Part shown: in pieces, positions 25,409 to 35,212 of the stretch
Numbering within the stretch: position 1 is the stretch's first letter
Layout: each line of letters opens with the position of its first letter
Source of the DNA: Limnohabitans sp. Rim28
Lineage (GTDB): Bacteria > Pseudomonadota > Gammaproteobacteria > Burkholderiales > Burkholderiaceae_C
Length of the DNA stretch: 64,000 nt
Assembly: GCF_000293865.2 (NCBI RefSeq)
Contig: NZ_ALKN02000002.1
Coordinates: 186,001-250,000, forward strand
Direction of reading: 5' to 3'
Program-made: the position numbers and the translations under genes
The notes under the pieces: model-generated
Seen by the model: the letters and a program-made list of their open reading frames with translations, nothing else
The model's database searches: none
What the model was told of the DNA's origin: nothing

Positions 25409-26734
25409 TCAAGCCTGTTCAGGCAAAACTCTGGTGTGAGGGAAGGTCAACTGAAATGTCGATCCCCGTCCCAACTCGCTTTCAATGCGCAGCTCGCCAC
25501 CATGACGCTGCATCACATGCTTGGCAATCGCCAACCCCAAACCCGTGCCGCCTGTTTCCCTTGAGCGACTTCTGTCAACGCGGTAAAAACGCTCAGTCAG
25601 ACGCGGCAAATGTTCGGCTGCAATTCCGGGACCGGAATCTTTCACTGCAAAGACCCACCCCTCAGGCTTGTGCGTCCAGGTCAGTTCAATCAAGCCACCC
25701 AGTGGTGTGTAACGCACCGCATTGGTCACCAAATTGGACACAGCGCTCATCAACTCCGACCGTGAGCCCAGCAATTGCACATCTGGAACGGGCTCCAGCA
25801 CCAAATGGTGCGCTGCTCCACCCAACTTGTTCGCCATACCCTCCGACAAGGCCGTCGAATCCATCACGACTTGGGACATCAACCAAGTCAATGACACCTT
25901 CTCGTGAAGACCGGGGGGCTGACTGCCCTCAAGCTGAGACAAAGTCAACAGATCAGCCACCAACGACTGCATGCGGTCCGATTGGACTGACATGTGCTGC
26001 AAATAATTTTGTGTCTGCTGCGTGTCCAGTGGCAATGATTGGAGGGTTTCGATGAACCCACTCAGTACCGTCAAAGGTGTTCGAATCTCATGGGACACAT
26101 TGGCCACAAAATCGCGCCGCATGGCATCGGCCTGAGCCATAGCGGTGATGTCGCGCGTGAGCAAAAGCATGCGCCCTTCCCCGTAAGCATGCAAATGAAC
26201 CGACAACTTTTGGGTGTTCACCATAGAGCTGCTACGCCCCTCAATGACCACCTCAGAACCATGAACAGACTGCGCAAAATAACGTGCAAAAACAGGATCA
26301 CGCACCAAATGAACGATGTGCTGCATGCGGTCTTTGACAGCGTCTAAACCCAAGTGCGAGGCAGCTGTGCTGTTACACCAATCAATTCGGGCTTCTTCGT
26401 CCAACAAAATGACGCCGTTGGGGGAAGCTTGGATGGCCGACAAAAAATCGACCAAACGCCCCTCATGCAAAGCGGCTAATTTTTCTTGTTGTCGCAACAA
26501 ACGAACAACACGCGTGGCCATGTCGAGCCAAAGACCTTGCCATGGCGGATCATGACGCAGAGTTCTGGCACTGAGCCACCGGTCGAATCGGTCAACCTTC
26601 CAGGAAAAGTTCAGGGCATATGCACCAACAGCCACCAAAGCAGCCAAACAAGCCCCTAACTCACCCCCCAAAAACCATCCAGGCATTGCAGCCAAGAAAA
26701 CGATGAACAGCAATTCAATGATCGCAAAAACCAT
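25409..26734 (-). CDS. phoR: PhoR, phosphate-regulon sensor kinase
   Basis: N-terminal membrane segments (IIELLFIVFLAAMPGWFLGG and following helix), a linker, a PAS-like domain (SAIQASPNGVILLDEEARIDWCN in pieces), the H-box FVANVSHEIRTPLTVL with the phospho-accepting His, and the ATPase region with NLVTNAVRYTP, KDSGPGI and GGTGLGLAI. It phosphorylates PhoB when PstSCAB-PhoU signals low phosphate. ATG 26734 leaves 13 bases after the phoB stop; a longer frame overlaps phoB. Confidence 0.95.
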   Translation of the reverse strand: MVFAIIELLFIVFLAAMPGWFLGGELGACLAALVAVGAYALNFSWKVDRFDRWLSARTLRHDPPWQGLWLDMATRVVRLLRQQEKLAALHEGRLVDFLSAIQASPNGVILLDEEARIDWCNSTAASHLGLDAVKDRMQHIVHLVRDPVFARYFAQSVHGSEVVIEGRSSSMVNTQKLSVHLHAYGEGRMLLLTRDITAMAQADAMRRDFVANVSHEIRTPLTVLSGFIETLQSLPLDTQQTQNYLQHMSVQSDRMQSLVADLLTLSQLEGSQPPGLHEKVSLTWLMSQVVMDSTALSEGMANKLGGAAHHLVLEPVPDVQLLGSRSELMSAVSNLVTNAVRYTPLGGLIELTWTHKPEGWVFAVKDSGPGIAAEHLPRLTERFYRVDRSRSRETGGTGLGLAIAKHVMQRHGGELRIESELGRGSTFQLTFPHTRVLPEQA

Positions 26735-26747
26735 GCGCAACTCGAAT

Positions 26748-27443
26748 TCAAACGGAGGGATTTGGGGTGAAGCGGTAACCAGCGCCTCGCACAGTTTCAA
26801 TCATGCTGCCAGCATCGCTCAACGACTCACGCAAACGTTTGACGTGGACATCCACCGTACGTTCTTCGATGTACACATGGTCACCCCAAACTTTATCGAG
26901 CAAAGCACCACGGCTGTGTACACGCTCCGGATGGTGCATGAAAAAGTGCAAAAGCTTGAACTCGGTTGGCCCAATCTTCAAGGGCTTATCCGCGAGACTG
27001 ACACGGTGGGTGTCAGCGTCCAACTGCAAGTCGCCCATTTTCACCAAGCCACCGGTTGCCTCTGGCACACGGCGACGCAAAACTGCCCGAATGCGAGCCA
27101 ACAATTCGCGCGGCGAAAAGGGTTTGACGATGTAGTCATCAGCGCCCGCATCCAGTCCCGCCACACGGTCGGCCTCGTCACCACGGGCGGTCAGCATCAA
27201 AATGGGCACGGCTTTGGTCCGCGCCGAAGCGCGCCACCGACGCGCCAAAGTCAGACCACTTTCGCCCGGCAACATCCAGTCCAGCAAGATGACATCGGGC
27301 AAAATTTCGTTCAACTCACGTTGTGCAGTTTCAGCATCTATCGCCCAAATGGGCTGGAAACCGTTGTGCTTCAAGTTGACGGCAATCAGCTCCGCAATGG
27401 CGGGCTCGTCCTCAACGATCAGGATGCGGGGTAGTGTTCTCAT
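26748..27443 (-). CDS. phoB: PhoB, phosphate-regulon response regulator
   Basis: Receiver domain with ILIVEDEPAIAELI, phospho-acceptor Asp55 in VILLDWMLPGESG, and a C-terminal winged helix with LLDKVWGDHVYIEERTVDVHVKRLR, all as in PhoB. It activates Pho promoters by binding 11-bp direct repeats; numerous candidate sites of this kind lie in the window. Its start overlaps the phoU stop. Confidence 0.97.
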   Translation of the reverse strand: MRTLPRILIVEDEPAIAELIAVNLKHNGFQPIWAIDAETAQRELNEILPDVILLDWMLPGESGLTLARRWRASARTKAVPILMLTARGDEADRVAGLDAGADDYIVKPFSPRELLARIRAVLRRRVPEATGGLVKMGDLQLDADTHRVSLADKPLKIGPTEFKLLHFFMHHPERVHSRGALLDKVWGDHVYIEERTVDVHVKRLRESLSDAGSMIETVRGAGYRFTPNPSV

Positions 27444-28138
27444 TGAACCGCTTTTTCAATTTCTGTCAGGGCCGTGTGGCGAACATCAGCGCCCTTGACG
27501 ACATAGATCACGAACTCGGCAATGTTTTTGGCATGGTCACCGATGCGCTCAATGGCTTTGGCCACAAACAACAAATCCAGGCTGGCCGAAATGGTGCGTG
27601 GGTCTTCCATCATGTAAGTGACCAATTTGCGCATAAAGCCGTTGAACTCGGCATCGATCAAATCGTCTTCTTTCAAAATGACCAGGGCTGTGGACACATC
27701 CAAACGGGCAAAAGCGTCCAGGGCTTTGCGCAGCAAACCGGTGGCCAAGTCTGCCGCAACGCGCAGTTCAGAAGCCGGTAGATTGCGCGGGCTGCCTTGC
27801 TCCAAAATCAACTTGACCATGCGGGCAATGCGCTCTGCCTCGTCACCCGCACGCTCCAGATTGCCGGTGATCTTGGAGATGGCCATCAGCAACCTGAGAT
27901 CGCGCGCTGTCGGTTGACGGCGGGCAATGATAGATGCCAATTCAGCATCGATTTCAACCTCTAATGAATTGACTTGCTTTTCGGTGGCCACCACTTGGTC
28001 GGCCACTTCAGAGCTGAACTGCGCCAAGGCGTAAACCGCATGCCGCGTCTGTGACTCGACCAAACCGCCGAGTTCCAGAACGCGAGAGGAGACGCTTGTG
28101 AGCTCGGCGTCGAATTGGCTAGAAATGTGCTTGTCCAT
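27440..28138 (-). CDS. phoU: PhoU, phosphate signalling/uptake regulator
   Basis: The 232-residue protein has two PhoU repeats with AVYALAQFSSEVADQV and E(R/K)IGDHAKNIAEFVIY, forming the metal-binding three-helix bundles. PhoU links the Pst transporter to PhoR. It lies between pstB and phoB, the usual order being pstSCAB-phoU-phoB-phoR in this group. It overlaps phoB by ATGA. Confidence 0.96.
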   Translation of the reverse strand: MDKHISSQFDAELTSVSSRVLELGGLVESQTRHAVYALAQFSSEVADQVVATEKQVNSLEVEIDAELASIIARRQPTARDLRLLMAISKITGNLERAGDEAERIARMVKLILEQGSPRNLPASELRVAADLATGLLRKALDAFARLDVSTALVILKEDDLIDAEFNGFMRKLVTYMMEDPRTISASLDLLFVAKAIERIGDHAKNIAEFVIYVVKGADVRHTALTEIEKAVQ

Positions 28139-28151
28139 GTGTCTCTCCTGA

Positions 28152-28931
28152 TCAGCCGAATCGGCCAGTGATGTAGTCTTCGGTTTCTTGCTTGACGGGC
28201 TTCATGAAAATCTGTTCGGTCACACCAAACTCCACCAACTCACCCAAATACATGTAAGCGGTGAAGTCAGACACCCGCGCCGCCTGCTGCATGTTGTGGG
28301 TCACGATGGCCACGGTGTAGTCTTTCTTCAACTCGCTCACCAACTCTTCAACTTTGGCGGTCGAAATCGGGTCCAGCGCCGAGGTGGGCTCGTCCAGCAA
28401 AATGACTTTGGGCTTGACCGCGACAGAACGTGCAATGCACAGACGCTGTTGCTGGCCACCGGACAAAGACAAACCGCTTTGGCTGAGTTTGTCTTTGACT
28501 TCGTTCCAGATGGCAGCCTTGGACAAAGCCCACTCCACACGGTCGTCCATATCAGAGCGGCTCAGGTTTTCATACAGACGAACGCCGAACGCGATGTTGT
28601 CGTAAATGGACATGGGGAACGGCGTGGGCTTTTGGAACACCATGCCAACTTGCGCACGCAACAGGTTCAAGTCTTGTTTTTTGTCCAAGATGTTGGTGCC
28701 ATACAGGTTGATTTCACCCTCTGCACGCTGGCCTGGGTACAAGCTGTACATGCGGTTGAGCGTGCGTAACAGGGTTGACTTGCCGCAACCCGAAGGACCG
28801 ATGAAGGCGGTCACTTTGTTCTCGGCGATGTTGAGATTGACGTCTTTCAGGCCCTTGAAGGTGCCGTAGAAAAAACTCAGATTGCGAATTTCAATCGCGT
28901 TCTTAAGAGGTGTTTGCGTGGTGTTGGGCAT
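28152..28931 (-). CDS. pstB: PstB, phosphate ABC transporter ATPase
   Basis: Walker [10 protein letters not shown], signature [14 protein letters not shown] and Walker [20 protein letters not shown] 28931 (MPNTTQTP) gives 259 residues, the family length; upstream codons overlap pstA and are rejected. Confidence 0.97.
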   Translation of the reverse strand: MPNTTQTPLKNAIEIRNLSFFYGTFKGLKDVNLNIAENKVTAFIGPSGCGKSTLLRTLNRMYSLYPGQRAEGEINLYGTNILDKKQDLNLLRAQVGMVFQKPTPFPMSIYDNIAFGVRLYENLSRSDMDDRVEWALSKAAIWNEVKDKLSQSGLSLSGGQQQRLCIARSVAVKPKVILLDEPTSALDPISTAKVEELVSELKKDYTVAIVTHNMQQAARVSDFTAYMYLGELVEFGVTEQIFMKPVKQETEDYITGRFG

Positions 28932-28951
28932 GTTGAAACCTTGTCTTTCGA

Positions 28952-29809
28952 TCAAACTTTGACTTTTTCGCGGAAGAAAACGCGGGCCAAGATGTTCAGG
29001 GCCAGCACGGTCAGGGTGATGAGCAATGCGCCCCCCCAAGCCAACTGAATCCAGTTTTCATAGGGGCTCATGGCGAATTGGAAGATCACCACCGGTAAGT
29101 TGGCCATGGGCGCGCCCATGTTGGTGCTGTAAAACTGGTTGTTGAGGGCCGTGAACAACAAAGGTGCTGTCTCTCCGCTGATGCGGGCCAAGGCCAACAA
29201 CAAGCCGGTGATCACACCGCTTTTGGCTGCACGCAAGGTCACCATGGTGGAAACCTTCCAACGCGGCGCACCCAAAGCAAAGGCCGCCTCGCGCAAGCTG
29301 CCGGGCACCAAACGCAGCATGTTCTCGGTGGTGCGCATGACCACCGGGATCGCGATCAATGACAGGGCCAAACTGCCGGCATAGCCCGAAAAATTACCCA
29401 CGGTGGCCACCGCAATCGCATAAACAAACAAACCCAACACAATGGACGGAGCAGACAGCATGATGTCGGTCACAAAGCGGGTGAATTCAGCCGTTTTGCT
29501 GGTGTCGCCGTATTCGGTCAGGTAGATGCCCGCCAAAATGCCAATGGGTGTGGACACGGCGACTGCCAAGCCCACGATCATCAAGCTGCCCACAATGGCG
29601 TTGCGTAAACCACCGCCTTCAGAGCCGGGCGCTGGCGTATCGTTGGTGAACAAAGTCAATTCAAGTGCTGCCAGTCCATTGGAAAACAGCACAAACAAAA
29701 TCCACAACAAAGCCACCAGCCCCAAGCTCATGGCGATCATGGACAAGGTCAAACCAATCAAATTGGTGCGCTTGCGGCTGCGGTAAAGGGGGGAAGATTC
29801 CATCAGCAT
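28952..29809 (-). CDS. pstA: PstA, phosphate ABC transporter permease
   Basis: Six membrane segments and PstA features: [32 protein letters not shown] and [15 protein letters not shown]. It forms the Pi channel with PstC. ATG 29809 is chosen; a TTG at 29848 would extend it closer to pstC. Confidence 0.95.
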   Translation of the reverse strand: MLMESSPLYRSRKRTNLIGLTLSMIAMSLGLVALLWILFVLFSNGLAALELTLFTNDTPAPGSEGGGLRNAIVGSLMIVGLAVAVSTPIGILAGIYLTEYGDTSKTAEFTRFVTDIMLSAPSIVLGLFVYAIAVATVGNFSGYAGSLALSLIAIPVVMRTTENMLRLVPGSLREAAFALGAPRWKVSTMVTLRAAKSGVITGLLLALARISGETAPLLFTALNNQFYSTNMGAPMANLPVVIFQFAMSPYENWIQLAWGGALLITLTVLALNILARVFFREKVKV

Positions 29810-29858
29810 GGTGTGGCTCGATTCAATGAAGTTTGAAGGTCCTGGCAAAAGTCGCGGG

Positions 29859-30866
29859 TCATCGGTTGCCTTTGGCTTTTTCGGTGCGGATGATCAGCCA
29901 CTTGGCCATGGCCAAGACCACGAAAGTGATGCAAAACAAGAGGAAGCCCAAAGCGAAGAGTGTGTTGAAGTGCAAGCCCTCAGCCTCGCCAAATTCGTTG
30001 GCCAACACCGAGGCGATCGAAGTGCCCGGAGAAAACAAGGAGGTGGGCATGCGGTTGGCGTTGCCAATCACAAACGTCACGGCCATGGTCTCGCCCAAAG
30101 CACGGCCCAAGCCCAACATGATGCCGCCAATCACACCGGTTTGGGTGTAGGGCAACACCACCTTGCGCACCACTTCCCATGTGGTGCAACCCAAACCATA
30201 AGCCGACTCACGCAAGATGGGGGGGGTGATTTCAAACACATCGCGCATCACGGCGGCCACAAAGGGCAGCACCATGAAAGACAAAATGATGCCGGCCGCC
30301 AAAATGCCCAGGCCGTTGGTGGCACCACCAAACAACCAGCCCACCATGGGCATGCCGCCCAACACCGACTGCAAAGGCACCTGCAAATAGTCGGCATACA
30401 CCGGCGCGAACACAAACAAGCCGAACATGCCGTAAATGATCGACGGCACAGCCGCCAACAACTCAATGGCCGTGCCCAATGGGCGACGCAACCAGACCGG
30501 GCAAGTTTCTGTCAAGAAAACAGCAATACCAAAAGCCAGGGGCACCGCAATCAGCATGGCCAAACCAGCGCTCAACACAGTGCCGACGATCGATATCGCG
30601 GCACCAAATTCTTGGTTGATGATGTCCCACTCCACGTAGAACAAAAAATGGGCACCAAACTTGGCAAATGTCGGCCAAGCGTTGACAAAAAGAGAAACGA
30701 TGATGCCCACCAAGGCGATCAACACCAGCAAAGAAAACGACTGGGTGGTCCGGTGAAAAACAACGTCTTGCAAACGTTGACGCTTGGCAACAACGACCAT
30801 GTTGGCACTGTGCGCTTCGGATGCAGTCGATGATTGTGTGGTGTTCATGGTCTTATCGGCAGACAT
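29859..30866 (-). CDS. pstC: PstC, phosphate ABC transporter permease
   Basis: Six membrane segments and typical PstC regions: FGIAVFLTETCP, PSIIYGMFGLFVF and GLGRALGETMAVTFVIGN. A strong hairpin precedes the gene. Starts at 30866 or 30848 are both possible, as no good Shine-Dalgarno is visible for either. Confidence 0.95.
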   Translation of the reverse strand: MSADKTMNTTQSSTASEAHSANMVVVAKRQRLQDVVFHRTTQSFSLLVLIALVGIIVSLFVNAWPTFAKFGAHFLFYVEWDIINQEFGAAISIVGTVLSAGLAMLIAVPLAFGIAVFLTETCPVWLRRPLGTAIELLAAVPSIIYGMFGLFVFAPVYADYLQVPLQSVLGGMPMVGWLFGGATNGLGILAAGIILSFMVLPFVAAVMRDVFEITPPILRESAYGLGCTTWEVVRKVVLPYTQTGVIGGIMLGLGRALGETMAVTFVIGNANRMPTSLFSPGTSIASVLANEFGEAEGLHFNTLFALGFLLFCITFVVLAMAKWLIIRTEKAKGNR

Positions 30867-30896
30867 ACAAAAAATTGAACCTGATTTGAAAAACAA

Positions 30897-30927
30897 ACCA
30901 CCGACAGTCGTGAAGAATGTCGGTGGT
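30897..30927 (-). terminator. Terminator-like hairpin between pstS and pstC
   Basis: ACCACCGACA pairs with TGTCGGTGGT around a short loop. On the minus strand it is followed by a T-rich run (TTTGTTTTTC). It lies downstream of pstS, 30 bases before pstC. Its likely effect is to let only part of transcription reach pstCAB, giving surplus PstS. Confidence 0.7.
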
Positions 30928-30958
30928 CAAGGGTCAGTTCAAACAACCCTGCAAATCA

Positions 30959-31981
30959 TCACTTGGTGTTGACCTGGTTCCAAACACGTTGACGGATCTG
31001 ATTGGTCAAAGAATCAGGCAGTGGCACGTACTCGAGTTCCAGAGCCATTTGCTTGCCATTTTTGAAGGCCCAGTCAAAGAACTTCAACACTTCTGCAGAC
31101 TGTGCTTTGTCAGCGGGCGTCTTGTACATCAAAATGAAAGAAGCTGTGGTGACAGGGTAAGACTTGGCACCAGGCTGATCCACGATGGACAGACCCATGC
31201 CAGGAACGCTGAACCAGTCGGCACCAGCAGCCGCAGCAGCAAACGTCTCGTCGTCAGGCATCACGTAGTTGCCGGCCTTATTTTGCAGAGCCATCACAGC
31301 AATGTTGTTTTTCTTGGCGTAAGCGTATTCCACATAACCGATAGAGCCTTTGGTGCGGGACACGTTGGCTGCAACACCCTCGTTGCCCTTGCCACCCACG
31401 GATGTAGGGGCTGGCCACTTGACCGCAGCGCCCTTGCCCACGGTGTCCAACCACTCTTTGCTGACGGTAGACAGGTAATCGGTCCAGTTGAAGGTGGTGC
31501 CAGAACCGTCAGCGCGGTGCACCACGGTGATGGTGGTGTCAGGCAAACGCTTGCCTGGGTTCAAAGCGGCCAACTTGGGGTCGTTCCATTTGCTGATCTT
31601 GCCCATGAACATTTCGGCCAACACAGGACCGGTCACGCGCAAGTCGCCCTTACCAAAACCGTCCAGGTTAAAGATTGGAACTGTGCCGCCGATGATGGCG
31701 GGGAACTGCACCATGCCGTCTTTGTCCAGGTCAGCACCGCTGACAGGCGCGTCTGTGGCACCAAAAGCCACCGTCTTGGCGCGGATCTGACGGATACCGC
31801 CGGAAGAGCCAATCGACTGATAGTTCAAGCCCACGCCAGTTTCTTTTTTGTAGGCTTCAGCCCACTTGGCGTAGATAGGGAAAGGGAATGTAGCGCCAGC
31901 GCCGGTGATGTCGGCAGCCCATGTGGTGGCTGCCACAGCGCTCAGACCGATGGCGGCCACGAGGGATTTAAATTTCAGCAT
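30959..31981 (-). CDS. pstS: PstS, phosphate-binding periplasmic protein
   Basis: A Sec signal peptide (MLKFKSLVAAIGLSAVAATTWA) then the PstS fold: ITGAGATFPFPIYAKW, IGSSGGIRQI (phosphate-binding SSGG loop) and HRADGSGTTFNWTDYL. It captures Pi for PstCAB. ATG 31981 follows AGGAG; a longer frame to 32101 runs across the promoter. Its promoter has a clear PhoB box. Confidence 0.97.
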   Translation of the reverse strand: MLKFKSLVAAIGLSAVAATTWAADITGAGATFPFPIYAKWAEAYKKETGVGLNYQSIGSSGGIRQIRAKTVAFGATDAPVSGADLDKDGMVQFPAIIGGTVPIFNLDGFGKGDLRVTGPVLAEMFMGKISKWNDPKLAALNPGKRLPDTTITVVHRADGSGTTFNWTDYLSTVSKEWLDTVGKGAAVKWPAPTSVGGKGNEGVAANVSRTKGSIGYVEYAYAKKNNIAVMALQNKAGNYVMPDDETFAAAAAGADWFSVPGMGLSIVDQPGAKSYPVTTASFILMYKTPADKAQSAEVLKFFDWAFKNGKQMALELEYVPLPDSLTNQIRQRVWNQVNTK

Positions 31982-32057
31982 TTCAGCTCCTGTTTCAGGT
32001 TCAAAAGAATTCTTATCAACAGCCTGTTTGCTGTTGATTGACCTGACTTTAGCCGCC

Positions 32058-32079
32058 AATTGTGACAAGTTTGTGTCAA
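32058..32079 (-). promoter_or_regulatory. PhoB box before pstS
   Basis: On the minus strand TTGACACAAAC is followed directly by TTGTCACAATT, two 11-bp repeats, about 75 bases before the pstS start. Position and pattern are those of a PhoB box. Confidence 0.75.
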
Positions 32080-32101
32080 AAAACCTTGATTTAAATGGCA
32101 A

Positions 32102-32724
32102 ATAACGGGTACTCGAAGGGCCTGCTGGCCAAAAACTGAACTTTTTAGCCTTGCACTGAGCTGCTTTGCATCAAAACCAGAGCTTATGGCTTTGGGGCGC
32201 ATGCTTCGCAGCCCCGTTTGCCCCAAGGTCAAAAAACTCATGGCTTTCTCGCTATGTGATCAGCATATCGCCGCCAGGCACCCAGGCCAGAGACCCAGGG
32301 TGGATCAGGCCCCTTGTGGTCACTGCGGTCGCCTCGTTCTTTGCCAGCGTGACTGTCGTTGAACTGGGCTTGGGGCAAGACTTTCATCCATTGCTCAAGC
32401 TGATCATCTGAATCAAAGACCTTTGGGCCCTGAATGTTCCAGATGGAAAACGAGCGCGTGTCGCGGCATGGGGTTTTATGTAAAAACCATTGAAAGCCAC
32501 CGACGACCTGCTCCCGGTCAGATGGCCCAGCTGGGCATCAGCGTCCCATCAGAACCACATGGGGTGGCGAGAAGACGTGCGCGGCTGCACGGATACAACA
32601 GCTTTATCCGCTGGATGGATGAAGAAAGTACGTCCATGAAACGCAACTTATTTCAAAAGAATAAACCTCTGCCCGTGTTGTTGCAGAAAGCGCAATGCCA
32701 AGATTATTTATTCAGCCCTTTTAA
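32102..32724. other. Long intergenic region pstS-phoX, with a start-less open frame
   Basis: No complete gene is convincing here. On the minus strand, positions 32537 to 32238 are open for 99 codons without a usable early start; the middle reads WNIQGPKVFDSDDQLEQW and the end PPWVSGLGAWRRYADHIARK, protein-like in composition. This may be the remains of a gene. Plus-strand frames in the same place look random. The last part before 32788 should hold the phoX promoter: a weak PhoB-like element (GTCAC at 32727, GAAAC 11 bases on) is visible. Confidence 0.35.
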
Positions 32725-32787
32725 TCGTCACACAAATGAAACAACCGCTCTGTAAATTGAAAGATCCTTAACTCGGAGCAACTTTTC

Positions 32788-35079
32788 ATGTCTCACTCAT
32801 TCGACCCCATTGACAACACATCCAACAATGAGCACTTCCAAGAAGTGCTTGACAATGCACTGAGCAGCCCTTCACGCCGTTCTATTTTGCGCGGCGGCTT
32901 GGGCCTGGCCTCCATGTTTGCTTTGCCCATGTTGCCCGGTTGCGGCGGCTCCTCCGCAGCAAGCAATACATTGCCCGCTTTGGCCAGCAGCACCTTGCTG
33001 AAGTTCACGCCGGTTGCCAAGAGCATTGCCGACCAAGTATGGGTTCCCGCAGGCTACACCGCCAAAGTCCTGCATGCCACTGGCGACACCATCAAAACAG
33101 GCGTTGCGGCCTACTCCAATGCAGGCACCGACGACGCTGAAAGCTGGGCCAACCGCGTGGGTGACCAGCATGACGGCACTGAGATTTTCTACATCGGCTC
33201 CAACGGCAAATCCAAAGGCAGCTACAGCTACGCATCCGGCGACAAAGCCGTGCTGGCCGTCAACAATGAAAGCTCGGCAGAAGCGCACTTGCTGCATCCG
33301 ACAGGCCAAACCTCTGGCGCTGCCATCGGTAAAAAATTCGACCAGTTCGGCAGCTGGCCTTTGGGTGTTCGTCCCGCGTCTGAATCCATCAAAGAAATTC
33401 TGTCGCACGGCGTCACGCTGGTGGAAGTGAACTTGGACGCGAGCGGCAAGCCCACTGGCTATAACGCGACATCGTCCTTGAACCGCAGAATCACACCTGA
33501 GACACCCATGAATGTCACGGGCCCTGCTGCTGAGCTGGCGAACTTGAAGGCCATGATGGTCACCAAGTTTGACCCCACGGGCGCCACAACCCGGGGCACG
33601 CTGAACAACTGCGGCACCGGCATCACCCCTTGGGGCACCTTGATCACTTGTGAAGAAAACTGGGCCACCTACTTCACCATGCCAGCGGGCTCTACGGTGC
33701 CCACTGACGCCAAGTTGATCGCCTCGCGCGCACGCTATGGTGTTCAGACCACCGCCACTTCCGCCACGGCCACCACCTCGCGCACGCAAGGCTGGCACAC
33801 GGTGACCGACGCAGACCCCACCTCCAGGTTTGCGCGTTGGAACGTGTCCGCATCGGGTGCCAGTGCGGCGGCTGACTTCCGCAACGAGCCACAAACCTTT
33901 GGCTACAACGTTGAAATCGACCCGGCCAATCCAAGCTCGGTGCCTGCAAAACGCATGTCCATGGGCCGCTTTGCCCACGAGGCCGCCGTTTGCGGTGTCC
34001 CTGTGATCGGCAAACCCTTGGCCTTCTACATGGGCTGCGATTCCCGCAACGAATACATCTACAAATTTGTCAGCACCAAGACCTGGGACGCAGCCGACAT
34101 CGGCGGCGGCATTGCAGCTGGCGACAAATACCTCTGCGAAGGCAAGTTGTACGTTGCCAAATTCGACGCCACGGGCAAAGGTGAGTGGTTGGAGCTGAGC
34201 ATCAACAACCCTTTGATCAAGGCTGCATCTTTCGGCTTCACCAGCCAAGCCGAAGTGTTGGTGCACACACGGGTTGCCGCTGACGCCGCAGGCGCCACCA
34301 AAATGGACCGACCAGAGTGGGGCGCGGTCAACCACGCCAACGGCGAGATCTACTTTGCATTGACCAACAACAATGCATCCAACAGAACGCCTGCAAAGAC
34401 CGATGCTGCCAACCCCCGCGCTTACAAAGACAACGACGGACTGGGTCGTGACGGCAATCCCAACGGCCACATCATCCGTTTCAAAGAAACCAACAACATG
34501 GCAGAAGCCACCACCTTCACCTGGGACATTTTCTTGTTTGGCGCTGAAGAAGATGCGGCTGCAGCCAACGTCAATATTTCTGGCCTGACTGCAGCCAACT
34601 CTTTCTCCTCACCAGACGGTCTGTGGTTCAGCAAGTCCACCGGCATTTGCTGGATCCAGACCGACGATGGCGCTTTCACCGACGAAACCAACTGCATGTT
34701 GGTGGCCGCTGTACCGGGCACTGTGGGCGATGGCGGTGCCTTCACCGTCAGCAACACCATGACCGTGGCCAACGTTGCCACGACCATGACCCAAAACACC
34801 TTCGTGGGCGGCATCTTGGGCGAGTCACGCTTGCGCCGCTTCTTGGTCGGCCCCAAGGGCGCAGAAGTCACGGGCATCACCGAGACGGCTGATGGCAAAG
34901 CGATTTTTGTCGGCATTCAGCACCCCGCTGAAGAAGCCACAGCCTACAACGACGTCAGCAAGGGCGTCTGGCCCACCAACGCCAGCAACGGCGTGGGTGG
35001 TGTTTACGGTGCAGGCTCCCGTGCTCGTTCGGCCACCATCGTCATCACCAAAGACGACGGCGGCAAGATCGGTCTGTAA
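32788..35079 (+). CDS. phoX: PhoX-family (DUF839) alkaline phosphatase, Tat lipoprotein
   Basis: The N terminus carries a twin-arginine signal SRRSILRGGLGLAS (Arg30-Arg31) and a lipobox-like LPGC at Cys52, so export by Tat and possible lipid anchoring are likely. The mature 700-residue part has PhoX regions such as CGTGITPWGTLITCEENW, MGRFAHEAA and the C-terminal GVGGVYGAG. PhoX enzymes are Ca/Fe-dependent phosphomonoesterases of the periplasm or surface releasing Pi from organic esters, induced by low phosphate. It lies close to pstS, divergent. Confidence 0.9.
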   Translation: MSHSFDPIDNTSNNEHFQEVLDNALSSPSRRSILRGGLGLASMFALPMLPGCGGSSAASNTLPALASSTLLKFTPVAKSIADQVWVPAGYTAKVLHATGDTIKTGVAAYSNAGTDDAESWANRVGDQHDGTEIFYIGSNGKSKGSYSYASGDKAVLAVNNESSAEAHLLHPTGQTSGAAIGKKFDQFGSWPLGVRPASESIKEILSHGVTLVEVNLDASGKPTGYNATSSLNRRITPETPMNVTGPAAELANLKAMMVTKFDPTGATTRGTLNNCGTGITPWGTLITCEENWATYFTMPAGSTVPTDAKLIASRARYGVQTTATSATATTSRTQGWHTVTDADPTSRFARWNVSASGASAAADFRNEPQTFGYNVEIDPANPSSVPAKRMSMGRFAHEAAVCGVPVIGKPLAFYMGCDSRNEYIYKFVSTKTWDAADIGGGIAAGDKYLCEGKLYVAKFDATGKGEWLELSINNPLIKAASFGFTSQAEVLVHTRVAADAAGATKMDRPEWGAVNHANGEIYFALTNNNASNRTPAKTDAANPRAYKDNDGLGRDGNPNGHIIRFKETNNMAEATTFTWDIFLFGAEEDAAAANVNISGLTAANSFSSPDGLWFSKSTGICWIQTDDGAFTDETNCMLVAAVPGTVGDGGAFTVSNTMTVANVATTMTQNTFVGGILGESRLRRFLVGPKGAEVTGITETADGKAIFVGIQHPAEEATAYNDVSKGVWPTNASNGVGGVYGAGSRARSATIVITKDDGGKIGL

Positions 35080-35149
35080 TCGAGTGGACAGGTGGATTGA
35101 CGGCGAGGGCTGTTGCCTCGCGTTAGCCACCTGACTGCTACAGAAGGAC

Positions 35150-35197
35150 AAACCCACCCTCACTTGGATGATTCCTCGTGGGGGTTTTTCTTTTTTC
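35150..35197 (+). terminator. Probable phoX terminator
   Basis: AAACCCAC at 35150-35157 can pair with GTGGGGGTTT (35178-35187), with two extra Gs bulged, followed by a T-rich tract (TTTTTCTTTTTT). It lies 70 bases after the phoX stop and before the lipoprotein gene. Confidence 0.5.
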
Positions 35198-35212
35198 CCA
35201 TCTGCAGTTCAC

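Noticed and set aside
32423..32755. 110-codon plus-strand frame before phoX
   Set aside because: No recognisable fold, no ribosome site, and its end runs into the promoter; it overlaps a more protein-like minus-strand frame.
32872..34470. 532-codon minus-strand frame opposite phoX
   Set aside because: Antisense shadow of PhoX in GC-rich sequence; composition (His, Gly, Val runs) is not protein-like.
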